A program made the translations under genes and the position numbers. From Aeromonas piscicola (GTDB lineage: Bacteria > Pseudomonadota > Gammaproteobacteria > Enterobacterales > Aeromonadaceae), in NCBI RefSeq assembly GCF_000820005.1, contig NZ_CDBL01000057.1:1-64000 (forward strand): a DNA stretch of 64,000 nt, in the 5' to 3' direction. This document shows positions 26,876-36,623 of the stretch, in pieces. A model generated the notes under the pieces. The model was given only the letters and a program-made list of their open reading frames with translations, was not told where the DNA came from and searched no databases. Within the stretch, counting starts at the first letter, position 1, and each line of letters begins with the position of its first letter.

Positions 26876-26963
26876 GGAGAGAGTCACCTTGGCCCTCTGC
26901 GAAACCGGGGCTTGCCCCTGCGACCCGCTCAACCCACGTCAGGTCGCGTCACTACATTCCTCT

Positions 26964-26990
26964 CGGCAATCTTCGGATTGCCGCTTTTTT
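26964..26990 (+). terminator. Terminator of asnA
   Basis: CGGCAATC-TTCG-GATTGCCG followed by CTTTTTT. Very stable UUCG tetraloop. It lies about 195 bp after the asnA stop, beyond the tail relic, and abuts the stop codon of the convergent MBL gene. Confidence 0.85.
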
Positions 26991-27813
26991 ATGGCGGGAA
27001 TACATATGCGAACCCCGCACCTATGTTGGTCTGCCGTGGCAGTCCCACTTTCCGCTTGCCGGTGCAATGGCAGGCAAAGAGGCTCTCCACGCCCTCCTGT
27101 TGCAGATACATGCCCAGCGCCGCCGCCCGCTGCGGGCCGGAAAACTTCAGGTGCAGACCACCGATGACGGCATGCACTCGCTCATCGCCGCACACCTCCT
27201 TGGCCCGTTGCACTATGTTCTCGACCCCGGAGTGGCCGCAGCCGATGAAGACGCTCAGACCCTGCTCGCCCTTGTAGGCCAACGCCGAATCATCGCTGAT
27301 AAGATCCTTCTCAACTCGACCGCCTCGCAATATGTAGCCAAGCAGGGAAGGGGCTGCCTTGTTGCGTCGCACGATGCTGCCGAGAAACACCAGACGCTCC
27401 GAAAGCCATATCGGCTCGACGGAGCAGTGGGGAAGCAAGCCCTTGGCCAGCAACGACTCCCGCTCCAACTCCCCCGAGAGGCGATAAAGGTTACGACGCA
27501 AGAAGGGGAGTGGCAGAAAATAACCCCGTTCACAAAACACATCCGGGCAGGCGATCAGTGGGATGGGAGTTGGATAGAGAGGAAGTGAGCCGATGCCACC
27601 CACATGGTCGTAATGGCCGTGAGAGAGCACCACATGAGTGAGCGACGCGAGATCGATCCCCATCACAGCAGCATTGTGCTGCAACGCCTGACCACGGCCG
27701 CTGTCAAACAGCACCTTGAGGCCATCGCACTCCAGCACCAGCGCCAACCCCCTCTCCGGCAAACAGCCGGGTAGATGCACATCATCATCCACCAAGACGG
27801 AAAACTTCAGCAT
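26989..27813 (-). CDS. MBL-fold metallo-hydrolase (RFA-P synthase-like, COG1237)
   Basis: 274-residue metallo-beta-lactamase-fold enzyme. The metal motif HGHYDH (in VVLSHGHYDHVGG) is near residue 65, with GCGHSG and a late His in SLFACHCTGKR. The pattern resembles the COG1237 group that includes dihydropterin-6-yl-methyl-aminobenzene 5'-phosphate synthase-like proteins; in bacteria the true substrate is unknown. No signal peptide. Monocistronic, between the asnA and clpB terminators. Confidence 0.78.
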   Translation of the reverse strand: MLKFSVLVDDDVHLPGCLPERGLALVLECDGLKVLFDSGRGQALQHNAAVMGIDLASLTHVVLSHGHYDHVGGIGSLPLYPTPIPLIACPDVFCERGYFLPLPFLRRNLYRLSGELERESLLAKGLLPHCSVEPIWLSERLVFLGSIVRRNKAAPSLLGYILRGGRVEKDLISDDSALAYKGEQGLSVFIGCGHSGVENIVQRAKEVCGDERVHAVIGGLHLKFSGPQRAAALGMYLQQEGVESLFACHCTGKRKVGLPRQTNIGAGFAYVFPP

Positions 27814-27828
27814 CTCAATCCCCCAGAA

Positions 27829-27857
27829 AACAAAACGCAGGCACAGAGCCTGCGTTT
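27829..27857 (-). terminator. Terminator of clpB
   Basis: AAACGCAGGC-loop-GCCTGCGTTT with TTTTGTTTT following on the minus strand. Located 16 bp after the clpB stop; it may also work on the plus strand, where five T follow. Confidence 0.85.
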
Positions 27858-27873
27858 TTCATCGACAATCCCA

Positions 27874-30447
27874 TTACTGGGTCATGGTCAGGCCGTTGCT
27901 GTCGGCCCCCAGCAGCAACTTCTTGCCGGGGACGATGCGACCGGAGAGCAGCGCCTGGGCCAGCGGGTTCTCCACCTTGTGCTGGATCGCCCGCTTGAGG
28001 GGCCGTGCGCCGTAGACGGGGTCGAACCCGGCGTGCACCAGCTTCTCGAGCAACGCCTCGCTCACCTCCACCTCGTAACCCTGAGCCTCCAGGCGGCCCA
28101 TCAGGCTCTTGAGCTGGATGCGGGCGATGGACTTGATGTGAGCCTCGTCGAGGGGGTGGAACACCACTGTCTCGTCGATCCGGTTGATGAACTCGGGCCG
28201 GAAGCTGCGGGTCAGCACCTCCATCAACATGGCCTTCATCTCGTCGTAATCCTTCTCGGAGTGGTGCTCCTGGATCAGATCCGACCCCAGATTGGAGGTC
28301 ATGATGACGACCGAGTTGCGGAAATCGACAGTACGACCCTGACCGTCGGTCAGGCGGCCATCGTCCAGCACCTGCAACAGGATGTTGAACACATCCGGGT
28401 GCGCCTTCTCCACTTCATCGAGCAGGATCACCGAGTAGGGGCGACGGCGTACCGCCTCGGTCAGATAACCCCCCTCCTCATAACCCACGTATCCCGGGGG
28501 TGCACCCACCAGACGGGCCACGCTGTGTTTCTCCATGAACTCGGACATATCGATCCGCACCATGGCGTCCTGGGTATCGAACAGGAACTCGGCCAGCGCC
28601 TTGCACAACTCCGTCTTACCCACCCCGGTAGGACCGAGGAACAGGAAGGAGCCGATGGGGCGATTCGGATCCGAGAGCCCGGCACGGGAGCGGCGAATGG
28701 CGTTGGAGACGGCTTCAACCGCTTCCTCCTGACCTATCACCCGGCTGTGCAACTGCTCTTCCATCCGCAGCAGCTTGTCGCGCTCCCCTTCCAGCATGCG
28801 TGCCACCGGAATGCCGGTTGCACGGGCCAGCACGTCGGCTATCTCCACGTCTGTGACCCGGTTGCGCAGCAGGCTGGTCTCCTGCATCTCGGCCTGGGTG
28901 GCGAGATCCAGCTGTTTCTCCAGCTCGGGAATGCGACCGTATTGCAGCTCTGACATGCGACCGAGATCGCCGGCGCGGCGTGCCACGTCGAGATCCTGAC
29001 GGGCCTGCTCCAGTGCCGCCTTGATGTGCTGGGTACCGGCGAGGGCGGCCTTCTCGGCCTTCCACACCTCATCCAGCTCGTTGTATTCCCGATCCTTTTC
29101 GCCAATCTCCTGATTGATGAGATCCAGCCGCTTGCGGCTGGCGTCGTCATCCTCTTTCATCAGCGCCTGCTGCTCGAGTTTCAGCTGTATGATGCGCCGC
29201 TCCAGCCGGTCGAGGGACTCGGGTTTAGAGTCGATCTGCAGCCGGATGCTGGCGGCAGCCTCGTCGATCAGGTCGATGGCCTTGTCCGGCAACTGGCGAT
29301 CGGCGATGTAACGGTGCGACAGCTGGGCCGCCGCCACGATCGCCGGATCCGTGATCTGCACATGGTGGTGCAGCTCGTAACGCTCCTTCAGGCCGCGCAG
29401 GATGGCGATGGTGTCTTCCACGCTCGGCTCCTCCACCAGCACCTTCTGGAAGCGGCGCTCCAGCGCGGCATCCTTCTCTATGTACTGGCGGTACTCGTCC
29501 AGGGTGGTGGCACCGACGCAGTGCAGATCGCCACGGGCCAGCGCAGGTTTCAGCATGTTGCCCGCGTCCATGGCCCCTTCGCCCTTGCCGGCGCCGACCA
29601 TGGTGTGCAGTTCGTCGATGAAGAGGATGACGTTGCCCTCCTCCTTGGCGAGATCGCTCAGCACGGCTTTCAGCCGCTCTTCAAACTCGCCGCGGTACTT
29701 GGCACCGGCCACCAGGGCGCCCATGTCCAGGGAGAGCACCCGCTTGTTCTTGAGCCCCTCCGGCACTTCGCCGTTGATGATGCGCTGGGCCAGCCCTTCG
29801 ACGATGGCGGTCTTGCCGACGCCGGGGGCACCGATCAGCACAGGGTTGTTCTTGGTACGGCGTTGCAGCACCTGGATGGTACGGCGGATCTCTTCATCGC
29901 GACCTATCACGGGATCCAGCTTGCCGATCTCGGCCCGCTCGGTGAGGTCTATGGTGTACTTCTCCAGCGCCTGGCGATTCTCCTCGGCGTTGGCATCTTC
30001 GATCTTTCTGCCACCGCGCACCTTGTCGATGGCGGCTTCGAGTTTCTCCTTGCTCAAGCCCTGGGCACGCAGCAGCTCGCCCAGGTTGCCCTTCTCGTCG
30101 AGAGCGGCCAGCACGAACAGCTCGGACGAGATGAACTGATCCTTGCGCTGCTGAGCCAGCTTGTCGCAGACGTTGAGCAGGCGACCCAGGCCATTGGAGA
30201 GCTGCACATCGCCCTCCACGCCGCTCACCTTGGGCAGGCGATCAAGCTCCTCGCCGAGACGGGAGCGCAGGGCATTGATGTCCATCCCGGTCAGAGTAAG
30301 CAGTGGACGAATGGAGCCGCCGTCCTGATTGACCAGGGCGGTCATCAGATGGACGGGTTCGATAAATTGGTGGTCACGACCCAGTGCCAAAGACTGGGCA
30401 TCGGAAATAGCGATTTGGAATTTGCTGGTCAGGCGATCGAGGCGCAT
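27874..30447 (-). CDS. clpB: ClpB protein disaggregase
   Basis: Hexameric AAA+ chaperone that extracts aggregated proteins together with DnaK. The 857-residue length equals E. coli ClpB. N-terminal Clp_N repeats (1-145), AAA-1 with Walker A GAPGVGKT (about 206-213), the coiled-coil middle domain (about 410-520, rich in [17 protein letters not shown] heptads), AAA-2 with GPTGVGKTE (about 605) and a C-terminal domain. It starts [16 protein letters not shown] after GGGGGAG. An internal start for the short form is plausible but not verified. Preceded by a sigma-32-type promoter. Confidence 0.97.
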   Translation of the reverse strand: MRLDRLTSKFQIAISDAQSLALGRDHQFIEPVHLMTALVNQDGGSIRPLLTLTGMDINALRSRLGEELDRLPKVSGVEGDVQLSNGLGRLLNVCDKLAQQRKDQFISSELFVLAALDEKGNLGELLRAQGLSKEKLEAAIDKVRGGRKIEDANAEENRQALEKYTIDLTERAEIGKLDPVIGRDEEIRRTIQVLQRRTKNNPVLIGAPGVGKTAIVEGLAQRIINGEVPEGLKNKRVLSLDMGALVAGAKYRGEFEERLKAVLSDLAKEEGNVILFIDELHTMVGAGKGEGAMDAGNMLKPALARGDLHCVGATTLDEYRQYIEKDAALERRFQKVLVEEPSVEDTIAILRGLKERYELHHHVQITDPAIVAAAQLSHRYIADRQLPDKAIDLIDEAAASIRLQIDSKPESLDRLERRIIQLKLEQQALMKEDDDASRKRLDLINQEIGEKDREYNELDEVWKAEKAALAGTQHIKAALEQARQDLDVARRAGDLGRMSELQYGRIPELEKQLDLATQAEMQETSLLRNRVTDVEIADVLARATGIPVARMLEGERDKLLRMEEQLHSRVIGQEEAVEAVSNAIRRSRAGLSDPNRPIGSFLFLGPTGVGKTELCKALAEFLFDTQDAMVRIDMSEFMEKHSVARLVGAPPGYVGYEEGGYLTEAVRRRPYSVILLDEVEKAHPDVFNILLQVLDDGRLTDGQGRTVDFRNSVVIMTSNLGSDLIQEHHSEKDYDEMKAMLMEVLTRSFRPEFINRIDETVVFHPLDEAHIKSIARIQLKSLMGRLEAQGYEVEVSEALLEKLVHAGFDPVYGARPLKRAIQHKVENPLAQALLSGRIVPGKKLLLGADSNGLTMTQ

Positions 30448-30510
30448 TGCACTCCCCCTTTCAAGACGGACGCCGCTTGCGCGGCAAACAACATAACTTT
30501 CTGAGATGAA

Positions 30511-30538
30511 AGATGAGGCCCGTACGGGCTATTTCAAG
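30511..30538 (-). promoter_or_regulatory. Sigma-32 (heat-shock) promoter of clpB
   Basis: CTTGAAA (30532-30538) and CCTCATCT (30511-30518) separated by 13 nt on the minus strand; consensus is CTTGAAA-N11-16-CCCCATNT, one mismatch. It lies 64 bp upstream of the clpB ATG. Confidence 0.85.
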
Positions 30539-30588
30539 GGCTGGGTCTGGTTATTTTTTCTGCAAAGCGGGGCGAAGGCAGGATACCC

Positions 30589-30622
30589 GCTCCTCTCACG
30601 CTGATTTGATAGTGAGAGGAGC
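30589..30622. terminator. 11-bp perfect inverted repeat between pgeF and clpB
   Basis: GCTCCTCTCAC, 12-nt loop, GTGAGAGGAGC. It lies 34 bp after the pgeF stop and 50 bp before the clpB promoter. It has no T tract, so it is either a weak terminator for pgeF or an mRNA-stabilising hairpin. Confidence 0.5.
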
Positions 30623-30655
30623 GAGGTTATTGCGTACCGGGGGCTTAACCGGCGC

Positions 30656-31393
30656 TTAGCGGGCCAACCAGATGAGGGAGGCCATCCGGCCGGTCTGGCC
30701 GTCACGGCGATAAGAGTAGAACCGCTCGCTATCGCCGAAGGTGCAGAACTCGCCACTATAAATGGCGCTCACACCGGCCCGGCCCAGCCGCAGCCTGGCC
30801 AGCAAGTAGATATCCGCCAGCCATTTCCCCTCGTTGGATGAAGGTACGAATGCAGCTTCTGCTTCGGCCTGCTGCGCCATAAAGGCGTCGCGCACCTCGC
30901 CCCCCACTTCGAACGCCGTGGGGCCTATGGCCGGGCCAAGCCAGGCCAGGATCTCGCCCGGTTCGCAGCCCATGGCCGCGATGCTGGCTTCCAATACACC
31001 TCCTTGCAGCCCGCGCCAACCGGCATGGGCGGCAGCCACCACAGTACCTGCCCGATCGCAAAACAGCACGGGCAGGCAGTCGGCGGTCATCACTATGCAG
31101 GTCTGCCCCGTCTCATGGGCGCAAGCCGCATCGGCATCCGGCACAACATCATACTGGTTGCTGACCGGATACACTGCGGTGCCATGCACCTGATTGAGCC
31201 AGTTGAGTGGGCCGGGAATATCCGCAACCTGCTGCAGGCGGGTACGATTGGCCTCGACCCGTGCCGGTACGTCCCCCACATGGGCGCCCAGATTGAGACC
31301 GGCGAAGACCCCTTCACTCTCGCCGCCATCCCGGGTGGTCGACAGGGCTCTGACACGAGCCGGTGCCGGCCAGTCGGGTTCGATCCATTTCAT
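30656..31393 (-). CDS. pgeF: PgeF (YfiH) peptidoglycan-editing / multicopper-like factor
   Basis: 245-residue member of the YfiH/LACC1 family. In E. coli it prevents misincorporated amino acids in cell-wall precursors, and homologues show purine nucleoside phosphorylase or polyphenol oxidase activity. The metal site motifs are present: NQVHG, TADCLPVLFCD and AAHAGWRGL, holding the conserved His and Cys. Start ATG 31393 is preceded by AAAGGAG. The rluD-pgeF-clpB order matches enterobacteria. Confidence 0.92.
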   Translation of the reverse strand: MKWIEPDWPAPARVRALSTTRDGGESEGVFAGLNLGAHVGDVPARVEANRTRLQQVADIPGPLNWLNQVHGTAVYPVSNQYDVVPDADAACAHETGQTCIVMTADCLPVLFCDRAGTVVAAAHAGWRGLQGGVLEASIAAMGCEPGEILAWLGPAIGPTAFEVGGEVRDAFMAQQAEAEAAFVPSSNEGKWLADIYLLARLRLGRAGVSAIYSGEFCTFGDSERFYSYRRDGQTGRMASLIWLAR

Positions 31394-31414
31394 CTGTGGC
31401 TCCTTTCATTTATT

Positions 31415-31463
31415 CATATAAAAACGGGGCTCCTTCGCTGTTGCCAGTCAAGGAGCCCCGTTT
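31415..31463 (-). terminator. Terminator between rluD and pgeF
   Basis: A 14-bp perfect stem (AAACGGGGCTCCTT against AAGGAGCCCCGTTT) with a 14-nt loop, followed on the minus strand by TTTATATG. It separates rluD from pgeF, which in E. coli are close neighbours. Confidence 0.75.
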
Positions 31464-31520
31464 CAGGCCTGTTTCAAGGGCAGGGCTACGGCAGGATCCG
31501 TCGCAGTCCCACCTTGCACA

Positions 31521-31587
31521 TCAGTTCCAGACCCGCTCGTCCAGATTGACGAGGGTGATCTTGGTGTGCAGCACTTCCATCAGCTCA
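31521..31587 (-). repeat. Degenerate copy of the 3' end of rluD
   Basis: On the minus strand the 67 bp following the rluD stop read LMEVLHTKITLVNLDERVWN-stop where rluD ends LMEVLRADTLANPDDLVWN-stop. GCAGCACTTCCATCAG and TTCCAGAC are identical in both. The relic keeps VWN-stop in register, with one extra codon inside. Confidence 0.8.
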
Positions 31588-32568
31588 TCAATTCCAGACT
31601 AAATCGTCCGGATTGGCCAGGGTATCGGCGCGCAGCACTTCCATCAGATCCACCATGTCCTGCGGCGTCTCTGAGTGCCACTGCATCACTTCACCCGTGA
31701 TAGGGTGCGCCAGTTGCAGCATGGTCGCATGCAGTGCCTGACGATTGAAGCTGCGCAGCATCTGGGTCAGCTCAGGGGTCGCATTGCGCAGCAGGCGCAG
31801 ACGGCCACCGTAGGCGGGATCCCCCACCAGCGGATGCTTGATGTGTGCCATGTGCACACGGATCTGGTGGGTACGACCGGTTTCCAGACGCAGACGCAGA
31901 CGGGTGTGGCCACGGAATTTCTCGTGTACCCGGTAGTGGGTCACGGAAGGACGGCCATTGGGCACCACAGCCATGTGGGTACGCTGGGTCGGGTGACGGC
32001 CGATTGGAGCATCCACAGTGCCGCCTGCGGTCATGTGACCGATGGCGATGGCTTCGTACTCACGGGTGATCTGGCGCGCCTGCAACGCTTCCACCAGATG
32101 GGTCTGGGCGGGCACGGTTTTGGCAACCACCATCAGGCCTGTGGTGTCTTTATCGAGACGGTGCACGATACCGGCGCGGGGCACCTCGGCGATGCCCGGA
32201 TAGCGGTGCAGCAGGGCATTGAGTATGGTGCCATCCGGCGTACCTGCACCCGGGTGAACCACCAGACCGGCCGGTTTGTCGATCACCAGAATGTGTTCAT
32301 CTTCGTAGACGATGTTGAGTGCTATGTCCTGAGCATCCCAGCGGGTGTCATCTTCCAGCTCGACATCTACATGTACCTGTTGCCCGGCCATTACCTTCTC
32401 GCGCGGGGTGTTCGCAACCTGACCATCCAGGGTCACTCTGTCCTGTAAAATCCACTCCTTGATGCGTGTTCGGGAGTAGTCTGGAAACAATTCGGCCAGG
32501 GCCTGGTCGAGTCGCTGCCCGAATTGGTGATCCTGAAATTCGCCTGTCAGTTCAATATGCTGGCTCAT
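31588..32568 (-). CDS. rluD: 23S rRNA pseudouridine synthase D
   Basis: Converts U1911, U1915 and U1917 of helix 69 in 23S rRNA to pseudouridine. The 326-residue length equals E. coli RluD. N-terminal S4 domain (about 18-75), catalytic Asp in HRLDKDTTGLMVVAK, then TGRTHQIRVHMAHIKHPLVGD. Start ATG at 32568. It diverges from bamD, as in E. coli yfiO-rluD. Confidence 0.96.
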   Translation of the reverse strand: MSQHIELTGEFQDHQFGQRLDQALAELFPDYSRTRIKEWILQDRVTLDGQVANTPREKVMAGQQVHVDVELEDDTRWDAQDIALNIVYEDEHILVIDKPAGLVVHPGAGTPDGTILNALLHRYPGIAEVPRAGIVHRLDKDTTGLMVVAKTVPAQTHLVEALQARQITREYEAIAIGHMTAGGTVDAPIGRHPTQRTHMAVVPNGRPSVTHYRVHEKFRGHTRLRLRLETGRTHQIRVHMAHIKHPLVGDPAYGGRLRLLRNATPELTQMLRSFNRQALHATMLQLAHPITGEVMQWHSETPQDMVDLMEVLRADTLANPDDLVWN

Positions 32569-32685
32569 GTATGGTCTCTTGAGCGGGGGGTATCAATTCG
32601 AAATAATCCGGGTATTCTAGCTTTTCTTTTAGCCAAGCATAACGGATACTTTGCCAATTTCGTGGAAATGGACCGGATGTTGTTG

Positions 32686-33441
32686 ATGGGAAAGAAGTCT
32701 CACCTGCTGATGTCGCTCGCCTTGGTTGCTACCTTGATCACGGGCTGTTCCAGCACCAAACCCAAGGTCCCCGACGAACCGCCGGAGACCCTGTACCAGA
32801 AAGCACGCCTCAAGCTTGATGCCGGTAACTACCTGAATGCTATCGAATTATTGGAAGCATTGGACTCGCGCTATCCTTTCGGCGCCTACTCCAACCAGGT
32901 TCAGCTTGATCTCATTTACGCCTACTACAAACAGGACGATACCGCCCAGGCGATCGCCAATATCGACCGTTTTATCCGCCTCAATCCGGCGCATAAAAAT
33001 ATCGATTATGTGTTCTACATGCGCGGCCTGACCAACATGGCCGGCGATTACAACTTCTTCCAGGACTTCCTGGGCATCAATCGGGACGATAAAGACCCCT
33101 CTTATGCCCGTCAGGCCTTCCAGGACTTCAAGACCCTGTTGCAGAACTATCCCAACAGCGTCTATGCCGCCGATGCCCGTGCTCGCATGATCGGCCTGAA
33201 GAACCGTCTTGCCCGCTACGACCTGAGCGTGGCCGAGTACTACGTGAAACGCGATGCACTGATCGCCGCAGCCAACCGGGCCAAGCTGATTGTCGAGACC
33301 TATCCCGACACGGCCGAAACCGAGAAGGCGCTGGAGATCATGGTCGAGTCTTACGACACGCTGAAGATGCCGCAGTTGGCCAAGCATGCCCGCGAAGTGC
33401 TGGCCAAGAACTACCCGGACAACCGTCTCGGCCGCGGCTGA
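32686..33441 (+). CDS. bamD: BamD outer-membrane assembly lipoprotein
   Basis: Essential TPR lipoprotein of the BAM complex that inserts beta-barrel proteins. From ATG 32686 it has 251 residues with a 20-residue signal and lipobox LITGC. Downstream are the tetratricopeptide-like repeats, with the highly conserved ALDSRYPFGAYSNQVQLDLI, FIRLNPAHKNIDYV and YMRGLTNM segments. In-frame ATGs at 32668 and 32677 are possible; 32686 was chosen because GGA lies 8 nt upstream and the signal length is typical. Monocistronic with a strong terminator. Confidence 0.93.
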   Translation: MGKKSHLLMSLALVATLITGCSSTKPKVPDEPPETLYQKARLKLDAGNYLNAIELLEALDSRYPFGAYSNQVQLDLIYAYYKQDDTAQAIANIDRFIRLNPAHKNIDYVFYMRGLTNMAGDYNFFQDFLGINRDDKDPSYARQAFQDFKTLLQNYPNSVYAADARARMIGLKNRLARYDLSVAEYYVKRDALIAAANRAKLIVETYPDTAETEKALEIMVESYDTLKMPQLAKHAREVLAKNYPDNRLGRG

Positions 33442-33469
33442 GTTCAACGGCTAAACCGGTCGCAACAAG

Positions 33470-33497
33470 AAACCGATGCCCAGGCATCGGTTTTTTT
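33470..33497 (+). terminator. Terminator of bamD
   Basis: AAACCGATGC-CCAG-GCATCGGTTT continuing into seven T. Strong intrinsic terminator 29 bp after the stop. Confidence 0.92.
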
Positions 33498-33567
33498 ATG
33501 TCTGCAATTTACCTGCAGAGTGCAACTGGCATGACGGCGCCGTGTATGCGCCGCCATCTTCAGTCAG

Positions 33568-34896
33568 CTATTTGGCCACATTGCCCGCCACATTGAGTAC
33601 ATCCCAGGTGCGGGAGAAGGGAGGGGCATAGGCAAAGTCCAGCATGCCGAGCTGCTCGGTAGTCACCCCCATGGTGATGGCGACCGCCAGCGCATCTATG
33701 CGGTGGACCGCCCCCTTGCGACCCAGGATCTGGCCACCCAGCAGCCGCTTGCTGCTCGCCTCATAGACCAGCTTGACGTGGATATCGGACTGGCCTGGGC
33801 AGTAGTTGGTGTGGCACTTGTCCTTGATGACGACGGTGCGGTAATCGATGCCCAGTGCCTTGGCTTCTTGCTCAGAGAGACCGGTGCGACCCGCCTCCAG
33901 CCCCAGCACCTTGAGCGCCGCAGAGCCCAGCGTGCCGGGGAACACCTGTTCGGCTCCGGCCAGGTTTTCGCCCACCATGCGCCCCAGCTTGTTGGCTATG
34001 GTGGCGAGCGGCACATAGACCTGCTGCTGCTTGACGCTGTGCCAGACGCTGGCGCAGTCACCGGCAGACCAGACGTTGGCCAGCGAGGTGCGGCCCTGCC
34101 TGTCCACCTCGATGGCACCATTGGCCAGCAGTTTGATGCCGGTGTCGGCCAGGAACTCGGTGTTGGGCTTGACCCCGGTGCAGACCACCACGATATCGGC
34201 CTCGTACTCGCCCTGGCTGGTTCGCACGCCTGTGACCCTGCCATCCCCTAGCAAAGCCTCGACTCGCTCACCCAGATGGACACAGACCCCCTGCTCGCGC
34301 AGTTCGGTTTCTATGTGCTGGGTGATTTCGCTGTCGAAGGCATCCGGAATGACCCGATCCGCCAGCTCGATGAGCCGCACCTCTTTACCCTGATGCACCA
34401 GGGCCTCAACCACCTCCAATCCGATAAAGCCGGAGCCGATCACCAGGGCGCGGGTATTGCGCTTGTCCTGCACCGCCTCTTTCAGCGCCAGCCCGTCGGC
34501 CATGCGCCGCAGGCCGAACACCCCCTGTTGCTGCAAGCCGGGGATGGGGGGCATCACTTCACGGGCACCGGTGGCTATCATCAGCCGATCGTAGTGATCG
34601 GTGAAGGTGTCGCCCTTGTGCTCCACCTGCAGGGTCTGCGCACTCACATCCAGACTCAGCACCCGGTGGCCGGTCTTGACCTCGATCCCCTTGGCGGCGA
34701 ACTGCTCGGGGGTGAACTCGGCCATGTAGCCCGGCTCCTGAAACTCGTCACCGACGAAGTAGGGCAGGCCACAGGCACCGAAGGAGATCACCTCGGAGGC
34801 CTCATACACCACGATGTCGGCATCCTTGGCCAGACGACGGGCCTTGGCCGCCGTACTCATACCGGCGGCTTCGCCACCTATGATCAGGATTCTCAT
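33568..34896 (-). CDS. CoA-disulfide-reductase-like FAD/NAD oxidoreductase
   Basis: 442-residue flavoprotein. FAD loop GGEAAGMS at residues 7-14, the single redox Cys in SFGACGLPYF (about 44), NAD loop VIGSGFIGLEV in the middle, FAD block VWSAGDCA, and a C-terminal dimerisation domain with a DIHVKLVYEASS stretch. The lone active-site Cys is shared by CoA-disulfide reductases and NADH oxidases, so the exact substrate is uncertain. ATG 34896 follows AAAGGAGAGAG. It is downstream of the cystine-type transporter and the cysteine desulfidase, all on one strand, which suggests a disulfide substrate; this is inference. Confidence 0.82.
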   Translation of the reverse strand: MRILIIGGEAAGMSTAAKARRLAKDADIVVYEASEVISFGACGLPYFVGDEFQEPGYMAEFTPEQFAAKGIEVKTGHRVLSLDVSAQTLQVEHKGDTFTDHYDRLMIATGAREVMPPIPGLQQQGVFGLRRMADGLALKEAVQDKRNTRALVIGSGFIGLEVVEALVHQGKEVRLIELADRVIPDAFDSEITQHIETELREQGVCVHLGERVEALLGDGRVTGVRTSQGEYEADIVVVCTGVKPNTEFLADTGIKLLANGAIEVDRQGRTSLANVWSAGDCASVWHSVKQQQVYVPLATIANKLGRMVGENLAGAEQVFPGTLGSAALKVLGLEAGRTGLSEQEAKALGIDYRTVVIKDKCHTNYCPGQSDIHVKLVYEASSKRLLGGQILGRKGAVHRIDALAVAITMGVTTEQLGMLDFAYAPPFSRTWDVLNVAGNVAK

Positions 34897-34915
34897 ACTC
34901 TCTCCTTTCAATGGC

Positions 34916-34939
34916 AGAGGGAGGGCATGCCCTCCCTCT
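34916..34939. terminator. Perfect inverted repeat between transporter and disulfide reductase
   Basis: AGAGGGAGGGCA-TGCCCTCCCTCT, a 24-bp perfect palindrome, 19 bp upstream of the reductase start codon. It has no adjacent T run; it could lower read-through from the transporter gene or protect RNA ends. Confidence 0.5.
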
Positions 34940-34983
34940 GGTCTATCAATGGGCAAGGGCTGACCCCTCCCCTGGCAAGCGGG

Positions 34984-36384
34984 TCAGATGGTGGACTCTT
35001 CGCCGTCCAGACACACTTCGTGCTCGCTGTTGAACACCGCCATGTCGGTCTCGCCGAGCAAGCGGCTGGTAACAGTGCCGGCAGTGATGGAGCCGGAGAC
35101 GTTCAGGGCGGTACGGCCCATGTCGATCAGCGGCTCGATGGAGATGAGCAGGCCCGCCAGTGCCACCGGGAAGTCCAGGGCGGAGAGCACGATCAGCGCG
35201 GCGAAGGTGGCGCCGCCACCGATCCCGGCCACCCCGAACGAGCTCACCGTTATGATGGCGATCAGCGTCATGATGAAGCCGGGATCCATGGGGTTGACCC
35301 CCACGGTCGGGGCTATCATCACCGCCAGCATGGCAGGATAGATGCCGGCGCAGCCATTCTGGCCGATGGTCGAGCCAAACGAGGCGGCGAAGTTGGCGAT
35401 CCCCTCCGGGATGCCGAGCGCCTTGGTCTGGGTCTGCACGTTCATCGGAATCGAGCCCGCGCTGGTGCGGGAGGTGAAGGCAAAGGCCAGCACCGGCATG
35501 ATCTTCTTCAGGTAACGGGCCGGGTTGATCCCTACCAGACTCACCAGCAGCAGATGGACCGCAAACATGATGGCAATGGCACCGTAAGAAGCCATGACGA
35601 AGCTGAGCAGGTTGAGGATGTCGGCGTAGTTGGAACCTGACACCACCTTGGTCATCAGCGCCAGCACGCCATAGGGGGTGAGACGCAGCACCAGGGTCAC
35701 CATCCGCATCACTATGACGTGCGCCACCTGCATGAAGCGGCCGAAGCTTTCGAAGATCTCGGGTTTCTTGCGGGCTATGCCGGTAGCCGACAGGCCGATG
35801 AAGATGGAGAAGATCACCACGGCGATGGTGGAGGTCTTGCGCGCGCCAGTCATGTCGAGGAAGGGGTTGGCCGGGATGAACTCCAGCACCATCTTGGCAA
35901 AAGACATGCTCTCGACGCTGCCGAGGGTAGTCTGCAGCGCGGCGCCCCTGGCGGTCTCGGCGGCGCCGGCAGTGAGGCCTTCGGCGGTCAGGCCAAACAG
36001 GTTGGACATCAGGATGCCCGCCCCGGCGGCGATCATGGTGGTGAAGATCAGCACGCCTATGGTCATGGCGCTGATCTTGCCAAGGGCGGTGCCGCCGTTG
36101 AGCTTGAGGATGGCACCTATGATGGAGACCATGATGAGCGGGGTGATGATCATCTGCAGCAGCTTCACATAGCCGCTGCCGACGATATCCAGGTAGTCAC
36201 CGGTCTGCACCAGCACGCTGGAGCCGGCACCATACAGCAGTTGCAAGGCGGCGCCGAACAAGATGCCCAGCCCCAGCCCCGAGAAGACCCGGCGGGTGAA
36301 GCTGACGTGGGTTTGCTGCAACCGATAGAGAAACAGCAGCAACATGACCAGGATGGCCAGATTACCTATAACGCTAAGAGTCAT
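34984..36384 (-). CDS. tcyP: DAACS-family symporter, TcyP/YdjN-like (L-cystine)
   Basis: 466-residue inner-membrane sodium/dicarboxylate-fold transporter. About eight helices plus two re-entrant loops; signature stretches FTSRTSAGSIPMNVQTQ and FAASFGSTIGQNGCAGIYPAM resemble YdjN/TcyP, the single-component cystine importer. Start ATG 36384 follows GGGGAATA; the upstream in-frame extension is not family-like. Location next to the cysteine desulfidase supports a sulfur amino acid substrate, but other DAACS substrates are not excluded. Confidence 0.85.
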   Translation of the reverse strand: MTLSVIGNLAILVMLLLFLYRLQQTHVSFTRRVFSGLGLGILFGAALQLLYGAGSSVLVQTGDYLDIVGSGYVKLLQMIITPLIMVSIIGAILKLNGGTALGKISAMTIGVLIFTTMIAAGAGILMSNLFGLTAEGLTAGAAETARGAALQTTLGSVESMSFAKMVLEFIPANPFLDMTGARKTSTIAVVIFSIFIGLSATGIARKKPEIFESFGRFMQVAHVIVMRMVTLVLRLTPYGVLALMTKVVSGSNYADILNLLSFVMASYGAIAIMFAVHLLLVSLVGINPARYLKKIMPVLAFAFTSRTSAGSIPMNVQTQTKALGIPEGIANFAASFGSTIGQNGCAGIYPAMLAVMIAPTVGVNPMDPGFIMTLIAIITVSSFGVAGIGGGATFAALIVLSALDFPVALAGLLISIEPLIDMGRTALNVSGSITAGTVTSRLLGETDMAVFNSEHEVCLDGEESTI

Positions 36385-36589
36385 GACGATATTCCCCAAA
36401 ATAATCGGGCCGGGCCCGAGGTATACGGACGAGTGTCCTGTATGCACACTCCTCCCTGAAACTTGCCGCATCGTGGCGACTTGCCCCCCGGTGCAACCGG
36501 GGTGACACAAAACCGGGCCACGCCTGGCTGGCGCAACCCTGACATCAACCGCATCGGACACCCCGTGGCCGAGGCGGCGTCAGCAGACA

Positions 36590-36617
36590 GAAAAACAGAG
36601 GGTGGCTTGCGCCACCC
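36590..36617 (-). terminator. Terminator of the cysteine desulfidase gene
   Basis: GGGTGGC-GCAA-GCCACCC on the minus strand followed by TCTGTTTTTC, starting 7 bp after the stop. Confidence 0.8.
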
Positions 36618-36623
36618 CTTGCA

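Noticed and set aside
30625..30665. Possible short tail repeat at pgeF (GGGCTTAACCGGC / GGCGCTTAGCGGGCC)
   Set aside because: About a dozen bases with several mismatches; not convincing.
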